Of a DNA stretch of 64,000 bases, positions 1-11,600 are shown one piece after another. The stretch covers positions 372,001 through 436,000 of the forward strand of contig NZ_JAAGLY010000003.1 of NCBI RefSeq assembly GCF_010548375.1, written 5' to 3'. The position numbers and the translations under genes are program-made. The stretch is from Streptomyces sp. SID13726. GTDB taxonomy: Bacteria > Actinomycetota > Actinomycetes > Streptomycetales > Streptomycetaceae. The notes below the pieces were generated by a model. The model worked only from the letters and a program-made list of their open reading frames with translations, was not told the origin of the DNA and did not search any database. Each line of letters opens with the position of its first letter. The stretch's first letter is position 1.

Positions 1-81
1 TCCCTGGTGGGCGATGGAGGCCGCGATCCGCGGCTCGGGGGCGCGCAGGGCCGAGGCCACCTTCCGGACACGAAAAGTCAT
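1..81 (-). CDS. Hypothetical protein, N-terminal fragment
   Basis: An ATG at 81 on the minus strand opens 27 codons that run off the left edge without a stop. The visible protein starts MTFRVRKVASALRAPEPRIA. No family can be recognised from so little. The ribosome-binding site is weak (GGAAA a few bases upstream), so the start could be wrong. Confidence 0.45.
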   Translation of the reverse strand, partial: MTFRVRKVASALRAPEPRIAASIAHQG

Positions 82-462
82 GGGATTTCCGTAAACATCC
101 GACGACGAGTTCTCGTAGACTTGTGCGAGGGTCGGCAGCGCCCGGCGCGATGCCTCCGGAGAACTGCCGATCGTCCGTAGTACGAAGTAGCCGCCGAGCG
201 GCCGCAGCGCGACGAGATCAGGGTCGAGGTCCACGACCAGCAGTAGTACCAAGACCCGTAGGGGTACCCACCAGGGGGCCTCCACCCCGTGTCACCCGCC
301 TTGGGGAGGACACGGACCCTTTTGTACTCCATCGGCAGTAGGACCCATTGCCTGCTCAGGTACGACGACGGGAAGAACTTTTCCGGGCATCGTGTTGGTC
401 ATGGAAGACGACCGTTCGTCGCGCCGGGCAGACCGCCCCCGCCTCACGCAGAGGAGCAGCTC
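82..462. other. Intergenic region with two possible stem-loops
   Basis: This 381-bp stretch separates the edge gene from the DMT gene. Frames crossing it have an arginine- and serine-rich composition typical of non-coding frames. Two modest inverted repeats are visible: GTACC/GGTAC at 246-267 and CCGTGTC/GACACGG at 287-315. They could fold in a 5' leader of the downstream gene. I could not match them to a known riboswitch; in particular the conserved M-box bases are absent. Confidence 0.35.
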
Positions 463-3019
<2,557 letters not shown>

Positions 3020-3189
3020 TCAGGAGGGGCAAAAGTAAGCGCTGCGAACCGGCCATGACAAGACGGCAACCGGCCTCCTGCGGTTCGTGCGGGGCGCGGT
3101 GGGGCGATGTTCAACGTGGTTGCGCGAAAGCCCAGTTGAGGAGGGTGCGGGCGGATACACTCCCGATCACCCGAACTTGGGGTGTGCCG

Positions 3190-3810
3190 GTGTTTGAGCA
3201 GGTGAACGGGGCGGCGGTGGATTACGAGTTCGACGTGTTCGTGAGTTACAGGCGCAGCGCGGGAAACGTCGGCGACTGGGTGCATCACCACTTCTACCCC
3301 GTCCTCAAACGCTGCCTGGAGGACGAGGCCGGCACCGGCGAGATATTCGTCGACCGGCAGATGGAGGGGAACATCGGCGACTCCTGGCCCGACCAGCTCG
3401 CGGATTCCCTCGGCAAGAGCCGCCTCCTCGTCCCCGTGCTCTCCGCCCCCTATTTCCGTTCGCCGTGGTGCATAGCGGAGTGGGCGACGATGGCGGCGCG
3501 CGAGGAACGCGAGAGACGCGGCCGGTCCAACGCGTTGATCCTTCCCGTGGTCTTCGCGGACGGGGTCAATTTCCCGGAGTACGTCCAAGAGCGGGAGTTG
3601 CACGAGGGGTTCAAGAACTACAACGTCCCCTACCCCGAGTACCGGAAATCCGAGGCGTACCCGTACTTCCACCGAGAGGTGCAGGGTTTCGCACGGCAGA
3701 TCGCCGGCCGCCTGACGAAGGTCCCCGACTGGCGCGAGGACTGGCCGGCGCTCCGGCCTCCGGCCGACGCCCCGGTTCCCAGTCCCAAGCCGGACCTTGG
3801 AGCGACGTGA
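3190..3810 (+). CDS. Stand-alone TIR-domain protein
   Basis: The 206-residue product has a TIR fold: strand A is YEFDVFVSYRR (13-22), followed by an acidic region IFVDRQ and a WCIAEWA helix (93-99). Glu97 sits at the position of the catalytic glutamate in NAD-cleaving TIR domains. Residues 145-206 are a charged extension with no recognised domain. The GTG at 3190 is the best start, with GGGG upstream; other GTGs at 3184 and 3202 are possible. Its TGA overlaps the ATG of the next gene by one base, so the two are translated together. It is probably the effector or signalling arm of a two-gene conflict module; the NADase activity is inference. Confidence 0.85.
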   Translation: MFEQVNGAAVDYEFDVFVSYRRSAGNVGDWVHHHFYPVLKRCLEDEAGTGEIFVDRQMEGNIGDSWPDQLADSLGKSRLLVPVLSAPYFRSPWCIAEWATMAAREERERRGRSNALILPVVFADGVNFPEYVQERELHEGFKNYNVPYPEYRKSEAYPYFHREVQGFARQIAGRLTKVPDWREDWPALRPPADAPVPSPKPDLGAT

Positions 3811-5675
3811 TGGAACCAGGGAAGATCATTACGTTCTATTCCTACAAGGGTGGAGTGGGCCGCAGCTTCGCTCTCGCCAACACGGCTGTACTGCTGGCAC
3901 GTTGGGGCTATCGAGTGCTGTGCATCGACTGGGACCTGGAGGCGCCCGGGCTCTCGTACTTCTTCGAGCCCCACCTGGACGAGCTGCCTCGCACCGGACT
4001 CCTGGAGATGATCGAGGAGGCGCGTGAGCAGCCGAGTGCGGACACCGCTCTGCGCCACCGGACGACCGTGACACTCCCCCAGGACGCCCGGCTGGATCTG
4101 ATCGCTGCCGGAAAACCCGACGAGTCGTATGTCTCCCGCTTGCAGAAGGTCGACTGGGACGCGCTGTACACCCGGCACGACTTCGGAGCCACCCTGGAGT
4201 CGTGGCGCGAGGAATGGATGCGCCACTACGACCTCGTCCTCGTCGACAGCCGCACCGGCATCACGGACTCCGGCGGCATCTGCACGGCACAGGTTCCCGA
4301 TGTCCTCGTCTTCGCCTTCACCGCGAACGAACAGAACGTGCGAGGCGTTCTCGACTTCGTCAAGCGCGCCATGAAGGCCCGGGACGCCCTGCCCTACGAC
4401 CGGCCCCGCCTGCTGACCGTGCCGTTGCTCAGCCGGTTCGACGCGCAGCCCGAGTACCGGCACGGCGAGAACTGGCGCCGGGATCTGGCGGAGCGCATGA
4501 AGCCGCGGCTGCGTGACTGGGCTCCCCGCGGCAGCGACTCGGGAGAACTCCTGCAACGCGTGACGATCCCCTACTTCCCCATCTGGTCCTTCGGTGAGTC
4601 GCTGCCCGCCCTGTCCGAGAGCCACCGCAACTCCGAACAGGTCACTTTCAGCATCGCGAGCCTCGCGGCGCTGCTCGCACGCCGGCTGGAGGACGTCGAT
4701 CTGCTGATCGAAAGCCGCGATTCCTATGTGGAGGCGGCCCGGCAGGCCGCCCGACGGGACTACACGGCCGACGTGTTCGTGAGTCACAGCGGATCGACCA
4801 CCGGGCTGGCTCGGGAATTCGGGATGCTGCTGGAGGAGAACGGCGTGACCGTGCGCATCGCGGCCGACGACTTCAGCAACTTCGACAGCTTCGGCGACTA
4901 CACCGAGGTCCCGGGGGCACGTTCGAGGCGTATCGACGAATGCCGCCATTTCGTCCTGATCGTGGACGAGAGCGGCGAGGACCCGGCACAGAGCCTGGAC
5001 AGCAGCTATTTCCTGCGCCATTCCGTCAACGCCGTGAGCGAGCGCCTGGCGCTGCCCGTCGTGACCTCGGCCGAGGCCGTCCGTCACCTGCCGAGCCTCG
5101 CTCAGTCGTTTCAGGTGTTCAGTCTGGAGGACGGCACCCTGCCCCAGGCCGCCCGTGTCATCGCCGCTCGCATCCGGCAGGACTCCAAGGGGACGGAGCC
5201 CCTTTCCCGTCGCAGCGGCCACTACGACGTCTACGTCTCCTACGCGCACGCTGACCGGGACTGGACGATGGTGCTCGCGGAGAACCTGAAACGACTCGGT
5301 CTCTCCGTGTTCATCGACGAGTGGGAGTTGCAGCTGGGCGATCACTGGCCGTCCCGACTCGATGACGGCCTGAGGAACGCCGACTCGGTCGTGGCCGTCG
5401 TGAGCCAGGCCTGGAGCCGATCGGAGTACACCCGGCAGGAGTTCACCGCCGCTCTCGAGTCGAACGGGAACCAGCGAGTGATCCCGGTCCTCGTGGACGA
5501 CGTGCTCCCGCCCCCGTTCATTGCCGAGCGCCAGTGGGTCGACTTCCGCTCCGCCTCCTCGCCCCGCGAGTACGTCGACCGGGTCCGTCACCTGGCCCGC
5601 GGAATCCTCGGGCTGCGTGACGACGAACCCCTCCCCCGCAGCGGTTCCGTGGTGCTTCCGGACTCCATGTTCTAG
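3810..5675 (+). CDS. KGGVGR-type P-loop ATPase fused to two TIR-like domains
   Basis: The 621-residue protein begins with a MinD/ParA-like ATPase (1-290). Its deviant Walker A is YKGGVGRS (12-19) with Arg where classical members have Lys. CIDWDLEAPG (38-47) and LVLVDSRTG (142-150) supply the switch and Walker B acidic residues. A TIR-like domain follows (318-457, YTADVFVSHS), but the catalytic-Glu position is occupied by SSYFLRHS, so it looks inactive. A second TIR (471-600, YDVYVSYAHADRDW) retains Glu544 in SEYTRQEF. The ATG at 3810 overlaps the stop of the TIR gene before it. KGGVGR ATPases with TIR domains are known components of NTP-dependent bacterial conflict systems. Here the ATPase probably acts as a sensor or switch for TIR effectors. 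Confidence 0.85.
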   Translation: MEPGKIITFYSYKGGVGRSFALANTAVLLARWGYRVLCIDWDLEAPGLSYFFEPHLDELPRTGLLEMIEEAREQPSADTALRHRTTVTLPQDARLDLIAAGKPDESYVSRLQKVDWDALYTRHDFGATLESWREEWMRHYDLVLVDSRTGITDSGGICTAQVPDVLVFAFTANEQNVRGVLDFVKRAMKARDALPYDRPRLLTVPLLSRFDAQPEYRHGENWRRDLAERMKPRLRDWAPRGSDSGELLQRVTIPYFPIWSFGESLPALSESHRNSEQVTFSIASLAALLARRLEDVDLLIESRDSYVEAARQAARRDYTADVFVSHSGSTTGLAREFGMLLEENGVTVRIAADDFSNFDSFGDYTEVPGARSRRIDECRHFVLIVDESGEDPAQSLDSSYFLRHSVNAVSERLALPVVTSAEAVRHLPSLAQSFQVFSLEDGTLPQAARVIAARIRQDSKGTEPLSRRSGHYDVYVSYAHADRDWTMVLAENLKRLGLSVFIDEWELQLGDHWPSRLDDGLRNADSVVAVVSQAWSRSEYTRQEFTAALESNGNQRVIPVLVDDVLPPPFIAERQWVDFRSASSPREYVDRVRHLARGILGLRDDEPLPRSGSVVLPDSMF

Positions 5676-5825
5676 CTGAACACAACGAGGCGCGTGAGCC
5701 GTATCCCTGGTGTGCGGACAGTCCCCCGACAGGCAAGGATGGCCGGTGGACGATACTGACAGGCACGACCGGCAGCAGTGATACATGACCTACGCGATCC
5801 ACAGGATCTTTTGGGAGCAGGCGGT

Positions 5826-7265
5826 ATGAGCACAACAGCGCAGATCGGCGTCACGGGCCTCGCGGTCATGGGCCGCAACCTCGCCCGGAACTTCGCCCGC
5901 AACGGCTATACGGTCGCCCTGCACAACCGGACCGCGTCGCGCACGCACGCCCTGGTCGAGGAGTTCGGCGGCGAGGGCGACTTCATCGCCGCCGAGACCG
6001 CGAAGGAGTTCGTGGCGGCCCTGGAGCGGCCCCGCCGGCTGGTCATCATGGTGAAGGCCGGTGAGCCCACCGACGCGGTGATCCAGGAGTTCGCGCCGCT
6101 CCTGGAGCCCGGTGACATGATCATCGACGGTGGCAACGCGCACTTCGCGGACACCCGGCGCCGGGAGCGCGAACTGCGCGAGCAGGGCATCCACTTCGTC
6201 GGCATGGGCGTCTCCGGCGGCGAGGAGGGCGCGCTGCTCGGACCGAGCATCATGCCGGGCGGCCCGAAGGAGTCGTACGACTCGCTCGGTCCGATGCTGG
6301 AAAAGATCTCCGCGAAGGCGGCCGACGGCGCGCCCTGCGTGACCCATGTCGGTCCCGACGGCGCCGGGCACTTCGTGAAGATGGTCCACAACGGCATCGA
6401 GTACGCCGACATGCAGCTGATCGGCGAGGCGTACCAGCTGCTGCGCGATGTCGCCGGGTACTCGCCCGCGCAGATCGCCGGCATCTTCCGTACCTGGAAC
6501 ACCGGCCGCCTGGACTCGTACCTGATCGAGATCACGGCCGAGGTCCTGTCGCACGTGGACGCGGAGACGGGCAAGCCGTTCGTGGACGTCGTCGTCGACC
6601 AGGCCGAGCAGAAGGGCACGGGGCGGTGGACCGTCCAGATCGCCCTCGACCTCGGTGTCCCGGTCTCCGGCATCGCGGAGGCGGTCTTCGCCCGCTCGCT
6701 GTCCGGCCACGCGGAGCTGCGGGAGGCGTCCCGCGGGCTCGCCGGGCCCAAGGCCACGCCGCTGAGCGAGGCCGAGGCGGGTGCCTTCGCCGACCGTGTC
6801 GAGCAGGCGCTGTACGCGTCGAAGATCGTGTCGTACACGCAGGGCTTCCACGAGATCTCGGCGGCGCGCGAGGAGTACGACTGGGACATCGACCTCGGTG
6901 CGGTGTCCGCGATCTGGCGTGGCGGCTGCATCATCCGGGCGGCGTTCCTGGACCGCATCCGGTCCGCGTACGACACCCGGGCGGACCTGCCGAGCCTGCT
7001 GTCCGACGAGACCTTCGCGCAGGAGATCGCCTCGGCGCAGGACGACTGGCGTGACGTGATCATCGCGGCGACGCGGCAGGGGGTGCCGGTGCCCGGGTTC
7101 TCGGCGGCGCTGGCGTACTACGACGCGCTGCGTGCGGAGCGGTTGCCCGCGGCGCTCACGCAGGGGCAGCGGGACTTCTTCGGGGCGCACACGTACCGGA
7201 GGGTGGACCGGTCCGGTGCCTTCCACACGCTGTGGGGTGGGGATCGGTCCGAGGTGACCTCGTAG
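5826..7265 (+). CDS. gnd: 6-phosphogluconate dehydrogenase, decarboxylating
   Basis: This enzyme converts 6-phosphogluconate and NADP(+) to ribulose 5-phosphate, CO2 and NADPH in the oxidative pentose phosphate pathway. The 479-residue length is normal for the long dimeric form. The N-terminal Rossmann motif is GVTGLAVMGRNLARN. The substrate loop IIDGGNAHF, the signature VGMGVSGGEEGALLGPSIMP, the catalytic lysine in HFVKMVHNGIEY and the C-terminal helical domain are all present. The ATG at 5826 follows GGGAG 9 bases upstream. It stands alone, about 150 bases from the TIR module and with two strong hairpins behind it. Confidence 0.97.
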   Translation: MSTTAQIGVTGLAVMGRNLARNFARNGYTVALHNRTASRTHALVEEFGGEGDFIAAETAKEFVAALERPRRLVIMVKAGEPTDAVIQEFAPLLEPGDMIIDGGNAHFADTRRRERELREQGIHFVGMGVSGGEEGALLGPSIMPGGPKESYDSLGPMLEKISAKAADGAPCVTHVGPDGAGHFVKMVHNGIEYADMQLIGEAYQLLRDVAGYSPAQIAGIFRTWNTGRLDSYLIEITAEVLSHVDAETGKPFVDVVVDQAEQKGTGRWTVQIALDLGVPVSGIAEAVFARSLSGHAELREASRGLAGPKATPLSEAEAGAFADRVEQALYASKIVSYTQGFHEISAAREEYDWDIDLGAVSAIWRGGCIIRAAFLDRIRSAYDTRADLPSLLSDETFAQEIASAQDDWRDVIIAATRQGVPVPGFSAALAYYDALRAERLPAALTQGQRDFFGAHTYRRVDRSGAFHTLWGGDRSEVTS

Positions 7266-7277
7266 CAGGTCCTGTGC

Positions 7278-7310
7278 GGGTGCGTGGGGGCTGGTCGCGC
7301 CCACGCACCC
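7278..7310. terminator. Hairpin terminator after gnd
   Basis: GGGTGCGTGGG (7278-7288) pairs perfectly with CCCACGCACCC (7300-7310) around an 11-base loop. It starts 12 bases after the gnd stop codon. It lacks a U-tract, as is usual in Streptomyces. Confidence 0.8.
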
Positions 7311-7331
7311 GGTACACCGTGGTGGGCTTCG

Positions 7332-7359
7332 GTGGGGCGGCGATTCCATGCCGCCCCAC
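7332..7359. terminator. Second hairpin, likely bidirectional terminator
   Basis: GTGGGGCGGC (7332-7341) and GCCGCCCCAC (7350-7359) form a 10-bp perfect stem with an 8-base loop, followed on the plus strand by a T-rich TGTTGTCGTTC. It lies between the convergent gnd and proline-rich genes and can serve both. Confidence 0.8.
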
Positions 7360-7368
7360 TGTTGTCGT

Positions 7369-7533
7369 TCAGGTCAGCGGTGGGCCCGGTTGCGGGGTCG
7401 GTACCGGCTCCGGCTCCGGCGCCGGGTCCGGGGGGATCGGGGACGGGTCCGGGGGCTGTGGGGGTGGGACCGGGCTCGGGACCGGGCCCGGGGTGGGGCC
7501 CGGCGGGACCGGGTCGGGGTACGGGTTGGTCAT
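7369..7533 (-). CDS. Small proline-rich protein
   Basis: The 54-residue product starts MTNPYPDPVPPGPTPGPVPS and is almost entirely Pro, Gly, Pro-acidic and Ser. No domain or signal peptide is visible. Support for coding is a well-placed GGAGG five bases before the ATG and its position downstream of the same-strand GNAT gene. Low complexity makes the call uncertain, since GC-rich DNA easily yields such frames. Confidence 0.45.
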   Translation of the reverse strand: MTNPYPDPVPPGPTPGPVPSPVPPPQPPDPSPIPPDPAPEPEPVPTPQPGPPLT

Positions 7534-7617
7534 CGTGTCCTCCAGCCTGTCGTCGACGTCGGCTCTGGACTCATCCCCCGCGTACCCGGTGGCCGGCTCC
7601 GCAGTCACCCGGGTGGG

Positions 7618-7965
7618 TCAGAAGCCCTCGGGGTGGGCGGTCAGCCAGTGCTTCGCCGCACGGAGGAGTTCCGGGTCGGCGGCGGGCGCCTCGTCGGGGT
7701 GGCGGGCGGCCCACTTGACGACGTACGGGCAGAGCGGGGCGACCGGGACGCCCTCGCGGGCGGCGATCGTGTAGAGCTCGCGGGCCAGGGAGCCCGCGAT
7801 GCCCTGTCCCTCGTGGGCCGGTTCGACGATGGTGTGGACCGGGACCAGGGCGCGCCCGGGGCTCTCGAGGACGAAGTACTGGATGTGGCCGACGACTTCA
7901 CCGCCGTCGGCGAGTGCCTCCAGCCGGCCCGCGGGCCGGTCGTCACGGATCTCGATGTCGCTCAT
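7618..7965 (-). CDS. Small GCN5-related N-acetyltransferase
   Basis: The 115-residue protein has the compact single-domain GNAT of the COG2388/YjdJ type: EVVGHIQYFVL strand, then HTIVEPAHEGQGIAGSLARE, which is the acetyl-CoA pyrophosphate loop (Q/RxxGxG/A form, here EGQGIAGSL). The C-terminal ICPY-like motif appears as PLCPYVVKWAARHPD. The natural acceptor is unknown. AGGAG lies 7 bases before the ATG. It is 38 bases downstream of panD on the same strand and may share its transcript. Confidence 0.88.
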   Translation of the reverse strand: MSDIEIRDDRPAGRLEALADGGEVVGHIQYFVLESPGRALVPVHTIVEPAHEGQGIAGSLARELYTIAAREGVPVAPLCPYVVKWAARHPDEAPAADPELLRAAKHWLTAHPEGF

Positions 7966-8003
7966 GGCACGCTCCTGGTCCGAAGGCCGTCGTGAAGTCG
8001 AGG

Positions 8004-8423
8004 TCAGGCGGACACCGCCTGCGGGCTGCGCCGCTGGTCCGAACCGGGCACCGGCTCAGACGGGTCGGCGCCCAGGGCCACGACACGGTTGTCGTGGTCC
8101 ACGTGCACGACCCGGGGTTCGAGCGCCCGCGCCTCGGCGTCGGTCACCTGAGCGTAACTGATGATGATCACCAGGTCGCCGGGGTGGACGAGATGGGCGG
8201 CGGCACCGTTGATCCCGACCACCCCGGACCCGCGCTCCCCCTCGATGACGTACGTCTCCAGCCGGGCGCCGTTGGTGATGTCGACGATGTGGACGAGCTC
8301 GCCGGGCAGCAGATCGGCGGCGTCGAGGAGGTCCGCGTCGATGGTCACCGATCCCACGTAGTGCAGGTCGGCCTGGGTGACGGTGGCCCGGTGGATCTTG
8401 GACTTGAACATGGTGCGCAGCAT
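8004..8423 (-). CDS. panD: Aspartate 1-decarboxylase
   Basis: PanD makes beta-alanine from L-aspartate for pantothenate and coenzyme A. The 139-residue proenzyme has the self-cleavage site at Gly24-Ser25 in HYVGSVTID; Ser25 becomes the pyruvoyl group. [12 protein letters not shown], the [17 protein letters not shown] core and YAQV are conserved. The ATG at 8423 follows AGGAG by 7 bases; a second in-frame ATG at 8411 has no such site. The C-terminal ~20 residues are variable and Pro/Ser-rich. The adjacent GNAT might modulate maturation, as the unrelated PanZ does in enterobacteria, but nothing here shows it. Confidence 0.96.
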   Translation of the reverse strand: MLRTMFKSKIHRATVTQADLHYVGSVTIDADLLDAADLLPGELVHIVDITNGARLETYVIEGERGSGVVGINGAAAHLVHPGDLVIIISYAQVTDAEARALEPRVVHVDHDNRVVALGADPSEPVPGSDQRRSPQAVSA

Positions 8424-8451
8424 CGGAGTACTCCTGAAGATAGGCTCCCTG

Positions 8452-8467
8452 CCTGCGTAGATGCAGG
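8452..8467. promoter_or_regulatory. Short inverted repeat upstream of panD
   Basis: CCTGC-GTAGAT-GCAGG lies 29 bases upstream of the panD start. A TTGACC hexamer overlaps it on the minus strand. It could be an operator or part of the panD promoter. The rest of the 237-bp gap to the TIR-WD40 gene shows no gene. Confidence 0.3.
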
Positions 8468-8660
8468 TCAAGGGCTGTTTGAAGTCTTGCAGTGAGTCGC
8501 TTTCGACGCCAGGGTACGCAGCCGGGACCGGATCACGTGCGTGAGCCTCGCCACACGGAATATGCGCTCATGTGCGTATGGATACGGCATCGTGGTCACC
8601 CGGCATACTGCTCTTCCGCGGCGCGGTTTCGCGGGTTCTGTCGCTCTCGGGGGAGGCGTC

Positions 8661-11600
8661 GTGGCTCTGCGTCCGCTGTCCGACATGTCGCGGTCGTGGC
8701 CGCGGGTGCGGATGCTCCGGTCCGGTCCTCGGGTGCGGGTGCCACGGTCCGGTCCTCGGGTGCGGATGCCCCGGTCCGGTGCGCGGGAGCCGGCCGGGTT
8801 CGACGCCTTCGTCTCCTACAGTCACCGGCCCGACCAGGCGCTCGCCGAGGCGCTGCGCCGGGGACTGCATCAGCTCGCCCGGCCCTGGTACCGGCTGCGG
8901 GCGCTGCGGGTGTTCCAGGACGTGGCCAGCATGTCGGCCAACCCCGCGCTGTGGCCGGCGATCGAGCAGGCCCTCGCCCGGTCCCGGCATCTCGTGCTGC
9001 TCGCCTCGCCCGAGGCGGCCGCCTCGAAGTGGGTGCGGAAGGAGATCGAGTACTGGCGGGCCGACAAGCCGGTCGACACACTGCTGTTGGCGGTGACGCG
9101 GGGTGACTGCTTCTGGGACGAGGAGGCCGGTGACTTCGACTGGGCGCGCTCGGACGCGGTGCCCCGGGCCCTGGAGGGGGCCTTCACCCACGAGCCGTTC
9201 GTCGTCGATCTGCGTGGGCTGGAGGGGCCCGAGCAACTGTCGTTGCGAGACGCCGGGTTCGCCGTCGCCGTGGCGCAACTGGCCGCCCGTTTCCGGGACG
9301 TCGACGTCGACACCGTCTTCGGTGAGGACCGCGCCCAGCAGCGCAAGCGGGTGCGGGTCATCTGGGCGACCGTCGTCGTGCTGGCGCTGCTCGCCGTGAC
9401 CGCGAGTGTCGCCGCCGTCGTCGCCAACCGCAACGCGAACACCGCCGAGGAGCGGCTCAAGGACGTCTCCTCACGGCAACTCGCCGCCCAGGCGCTGGAG
9501 TTGAAGTCGGGCTCGATGGACACCGCGCTGCTGCTCGCGGCGCAGGCGTGGCGCACGTCGCCGACGCCCGCCGCGCGCAACGGCCTGCTGTCGGTCGTAC
9601 AGGAGGCGGAGCAGGGGCTCGACTGGTACCCGCGGCTGCCCACCGGGGTGGCGGCGCCCTTCTCCCTCGACACGCTGGCCCTGAGTCACGACGGGCGGTG
9701 GATGTTCGCCGCGCGGTGTCCGTGCGGCGACCTCTCCGCCGGGAGCGTCGCCGAGACGCGCGAGGGGCGGCTCTTCGTGTGGAGCACCGAGCACAAGGAG
9801 CGGCCCGCGCGGGTTCTCGATCCGCATGACGACACGGGCTATCTGGAGACCTTGCTGCCCGGCGCCGACGGACGGTTCGTCCTGTCCCTGTCCGGCTCCG
9901 GGCAGATCCGGCTGTGGGACACGCGAACCCGTGCCATCCGCGATCTCGCCCCCGCCCATGAGTCAGCCTGGGTCACCTCCGTGGCCGACGGCCGTTACTT
10001 CGCGGCCGTTCCCGAGCCGGGCCGGATCGTCTTCCTCGACGCGCTCACCGGCCGGCGGACCGCCGAGGTCCGCGGTGATCTGCTCCGGGTGTCGGGGTAC
10101 GCCCTGCGGGGTCAGGTGCTCGCGGGCACGGACGCGCGGGGCCGGCTGGTCATGTGGGACGTGCGCACGGGACGGGCCGTCGGCGCGGGGCCCTCGCTGG
10201 GCGCGGGGCCCTCGCTGGGCGCGGGGCCCTCGCTGGGCGCAGGGCCCGAGGAGATCCCGGCCGTGGCCGTCAGCGGCGACGGTCGGCGTCTCGCCGTGGT
10301 CGTGGGTGCGGACCGGGCGCGGGCCGTGGTGCTCGACGCCCGCGACGCCTCGGTGGTGGCCACCGTACGGCCGAAGGGCGGCGGGGCCCTGGCCCAGGTG
10401 GCGCTGCGCCCCGACGGCGAGGAGGTCGCGCTCGTCGACGAGCAGGGCCGTCTCACGACGACGGCGGTTCCGGGCGGCGCCGGTCACCTCGGTCTCCGTG
10501 TCGCTCTCGCCGCCGGTGCCGAGGTGATCCGGCTCGTCTACAGCCCGTCCGGGCGGCTGCTGTCGGTGACCACGAGCGACGGCTCCGATCAGGGCACGCT
10601 GAAGTACGTGGTCGCCTCCTCGGACGGAACCGCGCGGGCGGTGCTCCGGACGAGGTGGGGGCAGTTCGCGGCGGGCGAGAAGGTGATCCTCGGCTGGCGC
10701 GACAACCGGGTGGAGGTCGGGGATCTCACCACGGGGCTGCCGTTGCGCGTCGAGCCGAACGCCGTCAGCGCTGTCGTCCCCTCGCCCGACTCCCGCCTGG
10801 TGGCGATCGCGGAGTTCGACCGGGTGCGCCTGTGGGATCTCACCGACACGGCGAAACCCCCGATCGACCTGCCGGGCGTGCCCGAGAGCGTCCACGGCCT
10901 GGCGTTCACCGGCGACGGCGCCCGTCTGGTCGGCGTGGGCGCGACCGGACGCGCGGTGGTGTGGGACGTCGGGCGGGCGCTCCGGCACCATCTGCGGGCC
11001 GAGCTGCCGATCGACCCGAACCGCATGACGGCGTACGACGTCTCGGGGGACGGCCGCAACGTCGTCACCGTCACGCTCGCGGACGGCGTCCAGGTGCGCG
11101 ACCTCACGACCGGCCGGGTACGGCGTACGGTCCGGGTGCCTTTCGTGACCCGGCAGCCGTACGGCGTCACGGTGTCGGCGGACGGCGGCCACGCCCTGCT
11201 CCGAGGCGCGGACGGCGACGGTGAGTCGACCGCCCTGATCCGTATGAGCGACGGCCGCAGGCTCCGCGACCTTCCCGGTTCCGTCGGCTTCAGCGGTGAC
11301 GGGACCCGTGTGATCTCCCTGGTCGCCCGCCCTGACGGCACTCGCACGGCCACTGCCTACGACACCGCCCGCGCCGCCGGACCCGCCAGGTCCGCGTTCG
11401 CCGTGCGGGGGTTCTCCCACGGCGACACCGTCAGCTTCACGCTGGACAGGACCGGGGAGCGGCTCGCCGTCACCGACGCCGTGGGCCGTACCGTCGTCCA
11501 CGAGGTCGACACGGGCCGCCGCGTGATGCTGTGCGAGAAGCAGATGGGCCCGTCCGCCGGGGGCAGCCGCGGTATCGCCTTCGCGCCCCGGGGTACGACC

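Noticed and set aside
82..462. M-box or other metal riboswitch upstream of the DMT transporter
   Set aside because: Two small stem-loops are present, but none of the conserved M-box segments is.
8541..8660. Upstream extension of the TIR-WD40 protein
   Set aside because: In frame, but with no ribosome-binding site. The GTG at 8661 has a strong one and keeps all domains.
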